64,000 nt of DNA from Paenibacillus sp. Soil750 (GTDB lineage Bacteria > Bacillota > Bacilli > Paenibacillales > NBRC-103111), in contig NZ_LMSD01000003.1 in the NCBI RefSeq assembly GCF_001428045.1, positions 169,073 to 233,072 of the forward strand. Direction: 5' to 3'. Positions 8,983 to 17,348 of this stretch are shown in pieces. The position numbers and the translations under genes were made by a program. A model generated the notes under the pieces. The model was not told the origin of the DNA. It worked only from the letters and a program-made list of their open reading frames with translations, and ran no database searches. Position 1 is the stretch's first letter; every line of letters starts with the position of its first letter.

Positions 8983-10092
8983 GTGGAAAAAAAAGAGAAG
9001 AATCTGATAGAGCAATACGATCCCGGAATGCGTCCCAATGAAACGTTCGATGGCTTGATTCATTGGTATTCCCCTATGGAGCAGCCTTTTCAAATTTCCG
9101 GGTTAGCTTGGTTTGCGCAAGAAAAAATCTATCGCAGATTGCCGACTTTACCATCCGGGGCTACTCCGGAAGCCGTCGATCGCTTAGCCAATCATACTGC
9201 AGGAGGACAAATCCGGTTTCAGTCGGATTCCTCTTCTCTATCGGTAAGGGTGAAACTGAAAGGCAAAGCCAATATGGTACATATGCCGGCAACCGGACAA
9301 TGCGGCATCGATTGCTACGTGGGTTCTCCCGACAGTCTCCTTCCCCTAAGGTACGTCAACACAACGAAATATGACCTCATTCTCACCGAGTATGAATGTG
9401 CGTTATTTACCAATTGGAATGTCTCGATGCGTAATATCGTCCTTAACTTGCCGCTCTATCAAGGGGTGGAGGAGATATGGATCGGTTTAGATGAGGGCGC
9501 AACCGTAACCGCTCCTCCCAACTACGCTTCCGGAAAGAAAGTAGTCATCTATGGAACTTCGATTACGCAAGGCGGCTGCGCCTCGCGGCCTGGCATGGCT
9601 TATACGAACATTTTGAGCCGAAGAATTCCGCTGGAATTTATTAATCTTGGTTTCTCTGGAAGCGGCAAGGGAGAGCCGGAGGTTGCCGAAATCATTTCGC
9701 AGATTAATGACCCTGCGTGTATGGTCATTGATTATGAAGGCAATTGCGTGAGCACCGAACTTTTCCGTAAGACACTTCCGGAATTTATTAGAATTTATAG
9801 GGGAGTTCATCCGGTAACACCGATCTTGGTTGTCTCGCGAATTCGTTACGCGCGTGAGGAGCTGACCCCACACTTGTACGAGGCCAGAATGGAACGTAAG
9901 CGTTTCGAACAGTCTCTCGTTAACGAGTTGCGGGAGCAAGGGGACTTGAATATTTATTTCTTCGACGGCTCCGGATCGCTCGGTAATGAAGATTTCTTCG
10001 AATGCACAGTAGACGGCTCGCATCCAACGGATCTTGGTTTTCTGCGGATGGCAGACGCACTTGAACCAGTTCTAAAAAAACTGCTTTTATAA
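8983..10092 (+). CDS. SGNH/GDSL-family esterase with N-terminal GxDLY-like domain
   Basis: About 369 residues in two parts. Residues 1-150 resemble the beta-rich domain that precedes Lipase_GDSL_3-type hydrolases (PTLPSGATPEAVDRLANHTA). The rest is an SGNH hydrolase: block I GTSITQGGCASRPG with the catalytic serine, block II NLGFSGSGKGE, and the catalytic pair DGSHPTDLGF. The block III region reads DYEGN, where relatives usually have a proline before the asparagine. Start GTG 8983 sits behind GGAAGG. No signal peptide is seen, so it should act in the cytoplasm, possibly deacetylating an imported sugar (inference). It closes the carbohydrate locus. Confidence 0.85.
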   Translation: MEKKEKNLIEQYDPGMRPNETFDGLIHWYSPMEQPFQISGLAWFAQEKIYRRLPTLPSGATPEAVDRLANHTAGGQIRFQSDSSSLSVRVKLKGKANMVHMPATGQCGIDCYVGSPDSLLPLRYVNTTKYDLILTEYECALFTNWNVSMRNIVLNLPLYQGVEEIWIGLDEGATVTAPPNYASGKKVVIYGTSITQGGCASRPGMAYTNILSRRIPLEFINLGFSGSGKGEPEVAEIISQINDPACMVIDYEGNCVSTELFRKTLPEFIRIYRGVHPVTPILVVSRIRYAREELTPHLYEARMERKRFEQSLVNELREQGDLNIYFFDGSGSLGNEDFFECTVDGSHPTDLGFLRMADALEPVLKKLLL

Positions 10093-10111
10093 TATTTACA
10101 TAGCGTACAAT

Positions 10112-10140
10112 CAAGCCGGCAGCGATTTGCAGCCGGCTTG
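10112..10140 (+). terminator. Terminator-like hairpin after the esterase gene
   Basis: Nine-base perfect stem CAAGCCGGC / GCCGGCTTG with an 11-base loop, 19 bases after the stop. There is no clear T-run, so termination strength is uncertain. Confidence 0.55.
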
Positions 10141-10440
10141 TCGTGATTACATACGACTTTCCAAGCTTCGCGCAGTACGCTGGTATTCCCAATTTGAGTG
10201 TCTTCCGGAATACGGCCAAAGCGGAACTCGTTATGAGAACTGGTTCTTATGTGGGGGAAAAGAATGGATCGACTTCAAGTAGACATTCTTGAACGATCGT
10301 GTTGCTTCTGAATGATGATTTGTTTATGCATATTTATACAATTGGAAATGGAGCTCAGCAAATTTTTTTCTAACTAATTCTGCAACAAACTGTTTCTTTG
10401 CCGCTTCACACTATTAATTCTTATAAATTCTGCAAGAACA
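10141..10440. other. Gene-free stretch between the carbohydrate locus and the next gene
   Basis: No open frame with a ribosome site is seen. The base composition falls sharply toward AT here. The words TAATTCTGCAA / AAATTCTGCAAG / TAATTCTGGAA recur near 10377, 10427 and 10481. A short plus-strand frame ending near 10281 could be a gene remnant, but I do not recognise it. Confidence 0.4.
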
Positions 10441-10474
10441 AAAACGGAGCAACGCGGATTCGCGGGCTCGTTTT
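10441..10474 (-). terminator. Terminator of the small membrane protein gene
   Basis: An imperfect hairpin (about 12 pairs, arms AACGGAGCAACGCG and CGCGGGCTCGTT) lies just beyond the stop at 10479. On the minus strand it is followed by CCGTTTTTGTT, a T-run suited to termination of the minus-strand gene. Confidence 0.6.
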
Positions 10475-10478
10475 CTAA

Positions 10479-10709
10479 TTAATTCTGGAATATCACATCA
10501 CCCTGGCTGTCATCTTCCTCTTTTTGTTCCTTTTGTTCTTGAAATTCAACATGTGATTGCCCCGTTATGTAGTCAAACGGATTGTAACGGCTGTCCGGAA
10601 TTTGCTTCTTAATGACTGTCTTCACCATTATGTAAATGATTATGACGAAGATGGGGAAAATGAGACCGAGCAAAGTAAGTGTTGAAATATCTATGTGAAG
10701 CACCTCCAT
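10479..10709 (-). CDS. Small single-pass membrane protein, DUF3951-like
   Basis: A 76-residue protein with one N-terminal membrane segment (about residues 10-30, LTLLGLIFPIFVIIIYIMV), then a basic stretch and the conserved-looking PDSRYNPFDYITGQ, and an acidic, Gln/Glu-rich tail. This resembles small DUF3951-type proteins of Bacillales, recognised from memory only. The ATG start has no good upstream ribosome site. A GGAGGTG word lies just inside the frame, so a slightly downstream non-ATG start is possible. It stands alone, divergent from alaS, with its own terminator. The function is unknown. Confidence 0.65.
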   Translation of the reverse strand: MEVLHIDISTLTLLGLIFPIFVIIIYIMVKTVIKKQIPDSRYNPFDYITGQSHVEFQEQKEQKEEDDSQGDVIFQN

Positions 10710-10741
10710 ATGACTATATTCTACCGTAAAATGCCCTAATA

Positions 10742-10770
10742 TTGACAGGCAACCCCCATAAAGTTATAAT
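10742..10770 (+). promoter_or_regulatory. Consensus housekeeping promoter of alaS
   Basis: TTGACA (10742-10747), a 17-base spacer and TATAAT (10765-10770) match the sigma-A consensus perfectly. Transcription would start near 10777, just ahead of the T-box leader. Confidence 0.9.
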
Positions 10771-10802
10771 TTGCCTTATCTATATGTGAATTAAAGCGTT
10801 GA

Positions 10803-11066
10803 TGAAACTTAGTAAGCCATAGCTCATCGTCAGAGAAGAGGTTCCGCTTGGCAGCGAAAACTGCGAAGATCGGCTGGAAGAACCTTTCGGTGCTAGGATG
10901 GCCCAAAGCTCGTTTCGGAGTGTGGATGAACTCCACCGGTTGGACCCGTTACAAATCCGCACAAGGAGATTGGATTCGCTCTACGCCGTTGGCAAGGGGA
11001 GTACGAAACCAATAACCAGGGTGGTACCGCGATGATTCGTCCCTGTTAGCTGCAGGGGCGTTTTTT
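10803..11066 (+). ncRNA. T-box riboswitch of alaS (alanine specifier GCT)
   Basis: The invariant T-box word AGGGTGGTACCGCG is at 11018-11031. It is followed by a terminator hairpin (CGTCCCTG 11038-11045 / CAGGGGCG 11053-11060) and a run of six T. At the 5' end GAAAC (10803-10807) can pair with GTTTC (10912-10916), enclosing the AGTA side of a specifier loop and, opposite, CAAAGCTC, whose GCT (10908-10910) is an alanine codon. T-boxes sense uncharged tRNA: binding of tRNA-Ala stabilises the antiterminator and switches on the synthetase gene. This agrees with the identity of the downstream gene. Confidence 0.95.
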
Positions 11067-11106
11067 GTTTTTTGTAAACTTATCCTAAATATGGAGGCTC
11101 ACAGAG

Positions 11107-13734
11107 ATGAAAGCAAGTGAAATTCGTTCGAAGTGGTTGCAATTTTTCGCAAGTAAAGGGCATAAGGTTGAGCCGAGCTCCTCATTAGTTCCGCACAACG
11201 ATCCATCTTTATTGTGGATTAATGCAGGGATTGCACCGTTAAAGCCATATCTGGATGGACGTGAAATCCCAGAGAATCCACGGATTACGAATGCTCAGAA
11301 ATGTATTCGTACCAATGATATCGAGAATGTAGGTAAAACACGTCGTCACCATACCTTTTTTGAAATGCTGGGCAACTTCTCTATTGGTGATTATTTCAAG
11401 AAAGAAGTTATTCCATGGGCTTGGGAGTTCCTAACAGATCCGCAATGGATCGGCTTTGATCCAAATCGGATTTCAGTAACCGTTCACGAAGATGATGAGG
11501 AAGCTTTTGACATTTGGAACAAGCAAATCGGCATTCCAGAAGAGCGTATTTATAAGTTGAAAGAAGATAATTTCTGGGATATTGGTGAAGGTCCTTGTGG
11601 TCCTTGTACAGAAATTTTCTACGATCGCGGCGATAAATACGGTGACTTGTCTGATCCAGAGTGCTGGCCTGGCGGCGAGAATGAGCGTTTCCTTGAAGTG
11701 TGGAACCTCGTATTTACACAGTTCAACCACAACTCCGATGGCAGCTACACACCGCTTCCTAATAAAAATATTGATACAGGCGCAGGATTGGAGCGTTTCG
11801 CTTCCATTCTTCAGGATGTTGACTCGAACTTCGATACCGATCTGTTCTTGCCGATCATTGAGAAAACGTGTGAGCTCACTGGTGTTACTTACCATGTAAA
11901 TGAAGAGCATGATGTGGCTCTTAAAGTCATCGCTGACCATATCCGTACAGTAGCTTTCTCCGTTGGAGATGGCGTGCTTCCTTCCAATGAAGGTCGCGGC
12001 TATATCATTCGCCGTTTGCTGCGCCGGGCAGTTCGTTATGGGAAAGTACTTGGACTTGATAAACCGTTTTTATTCAAGCTGGTGTCTACGGTTGGCGACA
12101 TCATGGGTGTTTATTACCCAGAGGTTGTAGATAAGCGTGAGTTCATTGAGAAAGTGATCCGTACCGAAGAGGAACGTTTCCATGAGACGTTGAGCGACGG
12201 GTTGATCATTCTTGCCGAGATGGTTCAGAAAACGCAGCAAGCAGGCACGAACCAAATCAGCGGGCCGGATGCTTTCAAACTTTATGATACGTACGGCTTC
12301 CCGTTTGATTTGACGGAGGATTTTGCGTCGGAGAAGGGGTTAACCGTTGATCGTGCTGGCTTTGATGCTTCCATGAAGGAGCAGCGGGATCGCGCTCGTG
12401 CAGCTAGTAACAAAGAAGGCGGCATGAAGGTTCAAGGCGGACCACTGTCCGAATTAACGATTAAAAGCGAATTTGTTGGATATAATGAATTGGTAGTTAC
12501 TGCTAATATCGAAGCGATTGTCCATGAGAATGAGCTCGTGGAGCTTGTCGGAGTTGGTGAGACTTGTCAGGTTGTTCTAGATCGTACGCCTTTCTATGCA
12601 GAGAGCGGTGGTCAAGTTAGTGATCATGGTACGATTCGTAATGGACAAGTCACTCTGCAGGTTGTTGATGTGATGAAAGCGCCGCATGGCCAACATGTAC
12701 ACAAGGTTATTGTTGAATCTGGCGTACTTCGCAAAGGTGACTCGGTAGAGGCGATTGTAGCGTCTGCACCACGTACGGATATCATTAAAAACCATACAGC
12801 GACTCACTTGCTGCATAAAGCCCTTAAGGAAGTGTTGGGCACGCATGTTAATCAAGCGGGGTCCCTCGTTGAACCAGATCGCTTGCGGTTTGACTTCTCT
12901 CATTTCGGCTCTATCACTAGTGAAGAGCTGCAAGACGTAGAACACCGTGTGAATCAACAAATTTGGAATAGCACGAATGTAGATATTTCCCTCAAAGCGA
13001 TCGCAGAGGCGAAAGCAATGGGCGCTATGGCACTATTCGGTGAGAAGTATGGCGACATCGTTCGCGTTGTACAAGTCGGCGATTATTCCTTGGAGCTCTG
13101 TGGAGGATGTCACGTTCAAAATACAGGTCAAATCGGTTTGTTCAAAATTGTAAGTGAATCAGGGATTGGCTCCGGCGTACGTCGGATTGAAGCCGTTTCT
13201 GGACGCAGTGCGTATGAGTATTTGGATGGTCAACTGCAACTGTTAAAAGAAGCAGCTGGCTTGCTGAAATCGAACATCACGGATGTTCCTAAACGCGTTG
13301 ATGCTACCTTACAGCAATTGAAAGAGTTGGCGCGTGAGAATGAGTCACTTCGTGGAAAGCTTGGTCGTATTGAAGCAGGTTCGCTCACGGATCAAGTGAA
13401 ACAAGTTGCAGGTGTTTCTGTTCTAGCAGCCCAAGTCAATGCGGCTGATATGGATTCTCTTCGTAACATCGTTGATGAAATGAAAGGGAAGTTGGGTTCA
13501 GCTGTTATCGTTCTCGGTGCTGCTGCAGAAGATAAAGTCAATCTAGTTGCTGCTGTAACACCTGATTTGGTTTCCAAAGGCTTCCATGCGGGTAAAATTA
13601 TTAAAGAAGTCGCGGGGGCCGTTGGCGGCAGCGGTGGCGGTCGTCCAGACATGGCGCAAGCCGGTGGTAAGGATGCATCGAAATTGCAAGCGGCGTTAGC
13701 GAGTGTCGAGGGGCTACTTTCCCAATTCGTATAA
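11107..13734 (+). CDS. alaS: Alanine--tRNA ligase
   Basis: An 875-residue class II aminoacyl-tRNA synthetase that charges tRNA-Ala in the cytoplasm. Motif 2 is seen in [19 protein letters not shown]. The editing domain has the zinc ligands HTATHLLH and CGGCH. The C-terminal oligomerisation domain is present, with a glycine-rich end ([17 protein letters not shown]). The length is normal. The gene is controlled by the alanine T-box ahead of it and is the first gene of a conserved Firmicutes block with ireB, ruvX, DUF1292 genes and mltG. Confidence 0.98.
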   Translation: MKASEIRSKWLQFFASKGHKVEPSSSLVPHNDPSLLWINAGIAPLKPYLDGREIPENPRITNAQKCIRTNDIENVGKTRRHHTFFEMLGNFSIGDYFKKEVIPWAWEFLTDPQWIGFDPNRISVTVHEDDEEAFDIWNKQIGIPEERIYKLKEDNFWDIGEGPCGPCTEIFYDRGDKYGDLSDPECWPGGENERFLEVWNLVFTQFNHNSDGSYTPLPNKNIDTGAGLERFASILQDVDSNFDTDLFLPIIEKTCELTGVTYHVNEEHDVALKVIADHIRTVAFSVGDGVLPSNEGRGYIIRRLLRRAVRYGKVLGLDKPFLFKLVSTVGDIMGVYYPEVVDKREFIEKVIRTEEERFHETLSDGLIILAEMVQKTQQAGTNQISGPDAFKLYDTYGFPFDLTEDFASEKGLTVDRAGFDASMKEQRDRARAASNKEGGMKVQGGPLSELTIKSEFVGYNELVVTANIEAIVHENELVELVGVGETCQVVLDRTPFYAESGGQVSDHGTIRNGQVTLQVVDVMKAPHGQHVHKVIVESGVLRKGDSVEAIVASAPRTDIIKNHTATHLLHKALKEVLGTHVNQAGSLVEPDRLRFDFSHFGSITSEELQDVEHRVNQQIWNSTNVDISLKAIAEAKAMGAMALFGEKYGDIVRVVQVGDYSLELCGGCHVQNTGQIGLFKIVSESGIGSGVRRIEAVSGRSAYEYLDGQLQLLKEAAGLLKSNITDVPKRVDATLQQLKELARENESLRGKLGRIEAGSLTDQVKQVAGVSVLAAQVNAADMDSLRNIVDEMKGKLGSAVIVLGAAAEDKVNLVAAVTPDLVSKGFHAGKIIKEVAGAVGGSGGGRPDMAQAGGKDASKLQAALASVEGLLSQFV

Positions 13735-13844
13735 TTATTTTTCTAATGGACAGGAATTTTTAAAACCATAGAGAATATATCACATGTATAACGCAAGTTT
13801 TTTCAATTATTTTACAAAGGTCACAAGGAAGTGGGGTGCTCCTG

Positions 13845-14105
13845 ATGAGTTCCATGGACAAAACGATGAAGTTCAATGTGAAGGCGGAAGAGATCGAAAC
13901 TTCGCCGAAGGATGTATTGCTGGCGGTGTATGATGCTCTTCAGGAAAAAGGGTATAATCCGATTAACCAGATTGTTGGTTACTTGCTTTCGGGAGATCCT
14001 GCCTACATTCCGCGTCACAATAATGCGAGAAGCCTCATTCGTAAACGGGAACGGGATGAACTGATTGAAGAATTAGTTCGTGCATATCTGGGTCAACACA
14101 AATAG
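13845..14105 (+). CDS. ireB: IreB family regulatory phosphoprotein (UPF0297)
   Basis: An 86-residue protein nearly identical in its core to the Bacillus YrzL/IreB family ([30 protein letters not shown]). In enterococci IreB is a target of the PASTA kinase IreK at N-terminal threonines. Here Thr7 of MSSMDKT is the matching site (inference). Start 13845 fits the family N-terminus, though the upstream GTGGGGTG is a modest ribosome site. It lies directly between alaS and ruvX, as in Bacillus. Confidence 0.93.
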   Translation: MSSMDKTMKFNVKAEEIETSPKDVLLAVYDALQEKGYNPINQIVGYLLSGDPAYIPRHNNARSLIRKRERDELIEELVRAYLGQHK

Positions 14106-14122
14106 AAGAAAAGAGAACCAGC

Positions 14123-14539
14123 ATGAGATGGATGGGCTTGGATTATGGGGATAAAACCATTGGTGTCGCATTAAGTGATGAGCTTGGATGGACGGCCCAA
14201 GGGCTTGAAGTGATTCGCCGCAATAAGCCGGGAGAAGACATTGAACGGCTTATACAGATTGTTAATGAATATGGCGTATCGCAGGTTGTAGTGGGGTTGC
14301 CCAAGAATATGAACAATACGATTGGCCCCCGCGGCGAGATTGCGATTGCCTTTTCTCAAGAATTAGAGCAAAAAATCAGTGTACCAGTACACCTATGGGA
14401 TGAGCGATTAACAACCGTAGCTGCGACACGGACGCTTCTTGAAGCGGATGTAAGTCGGAAGAAACGGAAGCTAGTCATTGATAAGATGGCTGCACAGCTA
14501 ATTCTACAAGGGTATATGGATGCCAATATGAAGAGGTGA
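14123..14539 (+). CDS. ruvX: Putative pre-16S rRNA nuclease / Holliday junction resolvase-like YqgF
   Basis: A 138-residue RNase H-like protein. It starts [20 protein letters not shown], with the first catalytic aspartate, and later has VVGLPKNMN and LWDERLTT. The YqgF/RuvX family matures the 5' end of 16S rRNA in E. coli and was first proposed as a resolvase. It is 17 bases after ireB and touches the next gene, so the two are co-transcribed. Confidence 0.95.
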   Translation: MRWMGLDYGDKTIGVALSDELGWTAQGLEVIRRNKPGEDIERLIQIVNEYGVSQVVVGLPKNMNNTIGPRGEIAIAFSQELEQKISVPVHLWDERLTTVAATRTLLEADVSRKKRKLVIDKMAAQLILQGYMDANMKR

Positions 14540-14854
14540 ATGAACATGTCCAAAGAAGAATTGCGTGAAGAAGAACCAGAAATCATTTACATCCCGGACG
14601 ATGAAGGCAACGAAGAAGAGTTCGAGGTTATCATGAAATTCGAAGTGGACGGTTCAGATAAGAAATATATGATGGTTGTGCCTACAGACGGCGGAGACGA
14701 AGAATCCGACGAAGTGTATGCATTCCGTTACGAAGAAGACGACGATGGTGAGGATTTGAAGCTATTCACCATTGACGACGAAGAAGAATGGAACATTGTG
14801 GAAGAAACGTTCAACACCTTAATGGCGGAGTTCGATGAGGAAGAAGAAGCATGA
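14540..14854 (+). CDS. DUF1292 protein (YrzB family), copy 1
   Basis: A 104-residue very acidic protein of the DUF1292 family, ending with the family pattern TIDDEEEWNIVEETFNTLM. The role is unknown. In Bacillus the single homologue YrzB sits at the same place after ruvX. The start is either ATG 14540, directly abutting the ruvX stop, or ATG 14546, which has better spacing from GAGGTG. It overlaps the next gene by four bases (ATGA). Confidence 0.9.
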   Translation: MNMSKEELREEEPEIIYIPDDEGNEEEFEVIMKFEVDGSDKKYMMVVPTDGGDEESDEVYAFRYEEDDDGEDLKLFTIDDEEEWNIVEETFNTLMAEFDEEEEA

Positions 14855-15150
14855 GTTTGACAACACCTTCTGATGTATTGCGCAAAACTTACGGGGATGA
14901 TATTCTGTTGTCTGACGACCAAAGTGAGTCGACGGTGTATCAACTTCTGAAAGAATTCGTCTATGAGAACCAAACATATGCTGTTATGCAATCGGAAGCC
15001 TTGAAGAAGGAAGAGGAAGTTGCTCTTTTTCGTGTCATTTCGGGTGCTGACGGTGAATATGAACTAGTTACCATTGACGATGACGATGAGTGGGAAACGG
15101 TTTCGGAGTTATACGACGAAATGGTTTTCCCTGAGCAAGACGATTTGTGA
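14851..15150 (+). CDS. DUF1292 protein, copy 2
   Basis: A 99-residue acidic protein with the same C-terminal pattern as its neighbour (VTIDDDDEWETVSELYDEMV) but a different N-terminal third. The start overlaps the stop of copy 1 by four bases, so translation is coupled. It looks like a tandem paralogue. The function is unknown. A strong terminator follows at once. Confidence 0.88.
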   Translation: MSLTTPSDVLRKTYGDDILLSDDQSESTVYQLLKEFVYENQTYAVMQSEALKKEEEVALFRVISGADGEYELVTIDDDDEWETVSELYDEMVFPEQDDL

Positions 15151-15160
15151 GAAGTAGATA

Positions 15161-15190
15161 ACCGAGCGGATGATATCCGCTCGGTTTTGT
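15161..15190 (+). terminator. Terminator after the DUF1292 pair
   Basis: Ten-base perfect stem ACCGAGCGGA / TCCGCTCGGT with a five-base loop, followed by TTTTGTTG. Confidence 0.9.
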
Positions 15191-15269
15191 TGTGCATATG
15201 GTTAATGCTAGTAAGGTAAGCTACAGCCAAGGCTTGATGAGGGATGTTCTTAGGAGGAATCGAAGCGTT

Positions 15270-16373
15270 GTGAATATGGATGATGAGCTAGAAGAATTAC
15301 AGAAGCCTAAGCGTAGAGTGCTGAAATGGGTATTGATTAGCTTTAGCATCGTTGTGTTGCTTGTTCTCGGTACAGCGGGTGGCATTGGATTGTTTATTGC
15401 AAGTGCGCTGCAGCCAGTTGATGCTACTGACCAAGAGGTCCGTGTATCGATTCCGCAAGGCTCCAGCTCGATACAGATCGCAGATGAATTAGAAACCAAA
15501 GGTCTCATTAAGAATTCTTCCATTTTCACGTACTATTTAAAGTTTAAAAAGCAGGGCTCCAAATTTCAAGCTGGTGAATATGCGATGAAGCCAGGTATGA
15601 CATTTGAAGCGATGATTGATAAGCTCAACAAGGGAGATGTTGTGAAGGAAGACATGATTCGCATCACGATACCTGAGGGCTTTACAATTGAGCAGATCGC
15701 CACGAAAGTGAGCGAACAGAGTACTTGGAAGAAAGAAACGTTTCTGGGGCTTGTCGATGATCCTGCAGGCTTTAAAAATGAGTCAACGCTATCCATTCCG
15801 GACACTAAAAATATCAGACATCGACTAGAGGGATATATATTCCCTGAAACGTATGAATTTAAGAAAGGCTCTACCGAAAAGGAGTTTGTCGAACGTTCAT
15901 TAGACCAACTAGACAAGATGCTCGCGACGCTTCCACCTGATTGGAAGGACAAGTTAAAGGCTCGTAATCTCTCGATACACCAAATGCTGACGATTGCTTC
16001 GTTGATTGAGCGGGAGGTTGTTGTTGATTCGGAGCGAGCTACTGTTTCCGGGGTCATCGTGAATCGTTTGAAAATGAACATGCCGCTTCAGATTGATGCG
16101 ACGGTACAGTATTTATTCGATAAGTCAAAGGAGCGCTTATTGGAAAAGGATCTTCAAATCGAGAGTCCATATAACACGTATTTGAATACTGGCTTGCCAC
16201 CAGGTCCGATTGCGAGTCCTAGTCTAGCCTCGATTAAGGCAGCAATCTATCCGGAGGAAACGAAGTATGTTTTCTATGTGACGAAGAAGGATGGAACTAT
16301 GGGTCATTTGTTTGCAGAAACCTTTGAAGAGCATAAGAAGAATATTGCAAATAGTAAGAAGGCCACGAATTAA
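15270..16373 (+). CDS. mltG: Endolytic murein transglycosylase MltG (YceG family)
   Basis: A 367-residue membrane-anchored enzyme that cuts nascent peptidoglycan strands. A basic N-terminal cytoplasmic stretch is followed by one membrane segment (LISFSIVVLLVLGTAGGIGLF), a LysM-like subdomain (IPQGSSSIQIADEL and IPEGFTIEQIA) and the catalytic region ASLIEREVVVDSERATVSGV, with the family's active glutamate. Start GTG 15270 has AGGAGG 12-17 bases ahead. The longer frame from 15192 would start within the preceding terminator loop region. In Bacillus the homologue YrrL occupies the same position. Confidence 0.93.
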   Translation: MNMDDELEELQKPKRRVLKWVLISFSIVVLLVLGTAGGIGLFIASALQPVDATDQEVRVSIPQGSSSIQIADELETKGLIKNSSIFTYYLKFKKQGSKFQAGEYAMKPGMTFEAMIDKLNKGDVVKEDMIRITIPEGFTIEQIATKVSEQSTWKKETFLGLVDDPAGFKNESTLSIPDTKNIRHRLEGYIFPETYEFKKGSTEKEFVERSLDQLDKMLATLPPDWKDKLKARNLSIHQMLTIASLIEREVVVDSERATVSGVIVNRLKMNMPLQIDATVQYLFDKSKERLLEKDLQIESPYNTYLNTGLPPGPIASPSLASIKAAIYPEETKYVFYVTKKDGTMGHLFAETFEEHKKNIANSKKATN

Positions 16374-16396
16374 GTTGACAGAAGGTAGGTAAGCAC

Positions 16397-17323
16397 GTGA
16401 ATAAACCAGAATTAGTCATCAGCTGTGGTTCAGTCGCTGATTTGAAACAAATGATACTTGCAGGTGCAGATGCCGTTATTATAGGGGAAGATCGCTACGG
16501 GCTTCGGCTGCCAGGCGAAGTGAAGCTGGATGAGATCGGGGAAGCCGTCGCATGGGCTCACGAACGGAACGCGAAAGTGTATGTCGCGGTCAACAATATT
16601 TTGGATAATCAAACACTCGAAGGTTTAAAAGATTACTTAGCCGCCCTTCAGGCAAATGATGTTGACGCCATTATTTTCGGAGATCCAGCAGTCCTTATGA
16701 CGGTTCGTCAATTGCCTAAGTCGCTGCCTCTTCATTGGAATGCGGAAATGACTTCAACGAATTATGCAACCGCGAATTATTGGGGCAAGCAAGGCGCAGT
16801 TCGAGTTGTTCTCGCAAGAGAGTTGAACATGGAGCAGGTGCTGGATTTTAAAGCGAAGTCAGAGATTCCTGTTGAAGTTCAAGTGCATGGAATTACGAAT
16901 ATTTATCACTCCAAGCGTGAGCTTGTCAAAAATTATATGGCACATCAAGGGACAAAGACGGAAGAGGACCGTTCGAAAGAGCGTGGACTATTTCTTATTG
17001 AACACGAACGACGCGACCAACGTTATCCTGTCTATGAGGATTGTAATGGTACGCACATTATGAGTTCCGAAGACTTTTGTATGCTTGAGAATTTGCCAGA
17101 GCTTATCGATGGGAATATTGATAGTTTGAAAATTGAAGGCTTGCTCAAATCATCAGAGTACAATGAAACGGTCGTAAAAAGCTATCGCGCTGCGATTGAT
17201 GCTTATATTGCGAATCCCGAAGGCTATGAGTTTCAACAAGAATGGCTGGATGCGATTGTGGCGCTACAAGATCCTGAGCGTGAGCTAAGTTTCGGTTTTT
17301 TCTATAAAGAACAGGTATATTGA
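16397..17323 (+). CDS. yrrN: Peptidase U32 family protein, YrrN-like (tRNA hydroxylation)
   Basis: A 308-residue member of the U32 family. It lacks the cysteine cluster of the classic U32 signature (it reads EVQVHGITNIYHSKRELVK at that place), as does the Bacillus YrrN subgroup. From established knowledge, YrrN and YrrO (TrhP1/TrhP2) are needed for 5-hydroxyuridine at the tRNA wobble base. The start is GTG 16397 after AAGGTAGG. It sits between mltG and yrrO. The methyltransferase gene trmR/yrrM, which separates mltG and yrrN in Bacillus, is absent here. Confidence 0.88.
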   Translation: MNKPELVISCGSVADLKQMILAGADAVIIGEDRYGLRLPGEVKLDEIGEAVAWAHERNAKVYVAVNNILDNQTLEGLKDYLAALQANDVDAIIFGDPAVLMTVRQLPKSLPLHWNAEMTSTNYATANYWGKQGAVRVVLARELNMEQVLDFKAKSEIPVEVQVHGITNIYHSKRELVKNYMAHQGTKTEEDRSKERGLFLIEHERRDQRYPVYEDCNGTHIMSSEDFCMLENLPELIDGNIDSLKIEGLLKSSEYNETVVKSYRAAIDAYIANPEGYEFQQEWLDAIVALQDPERELSFGFFYKEQVY

Positions 17324-17348
17324 TCGAAGAAAGAAGGTGCACTCCTAG

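Noticed and set aside
10141..10281. A short plus-strand frame after the esterase gene
   Set aside because: No start with a ribosome site and no recognisable family. At most a gene remnant, so it is noted only in the gene-free stretch entry.
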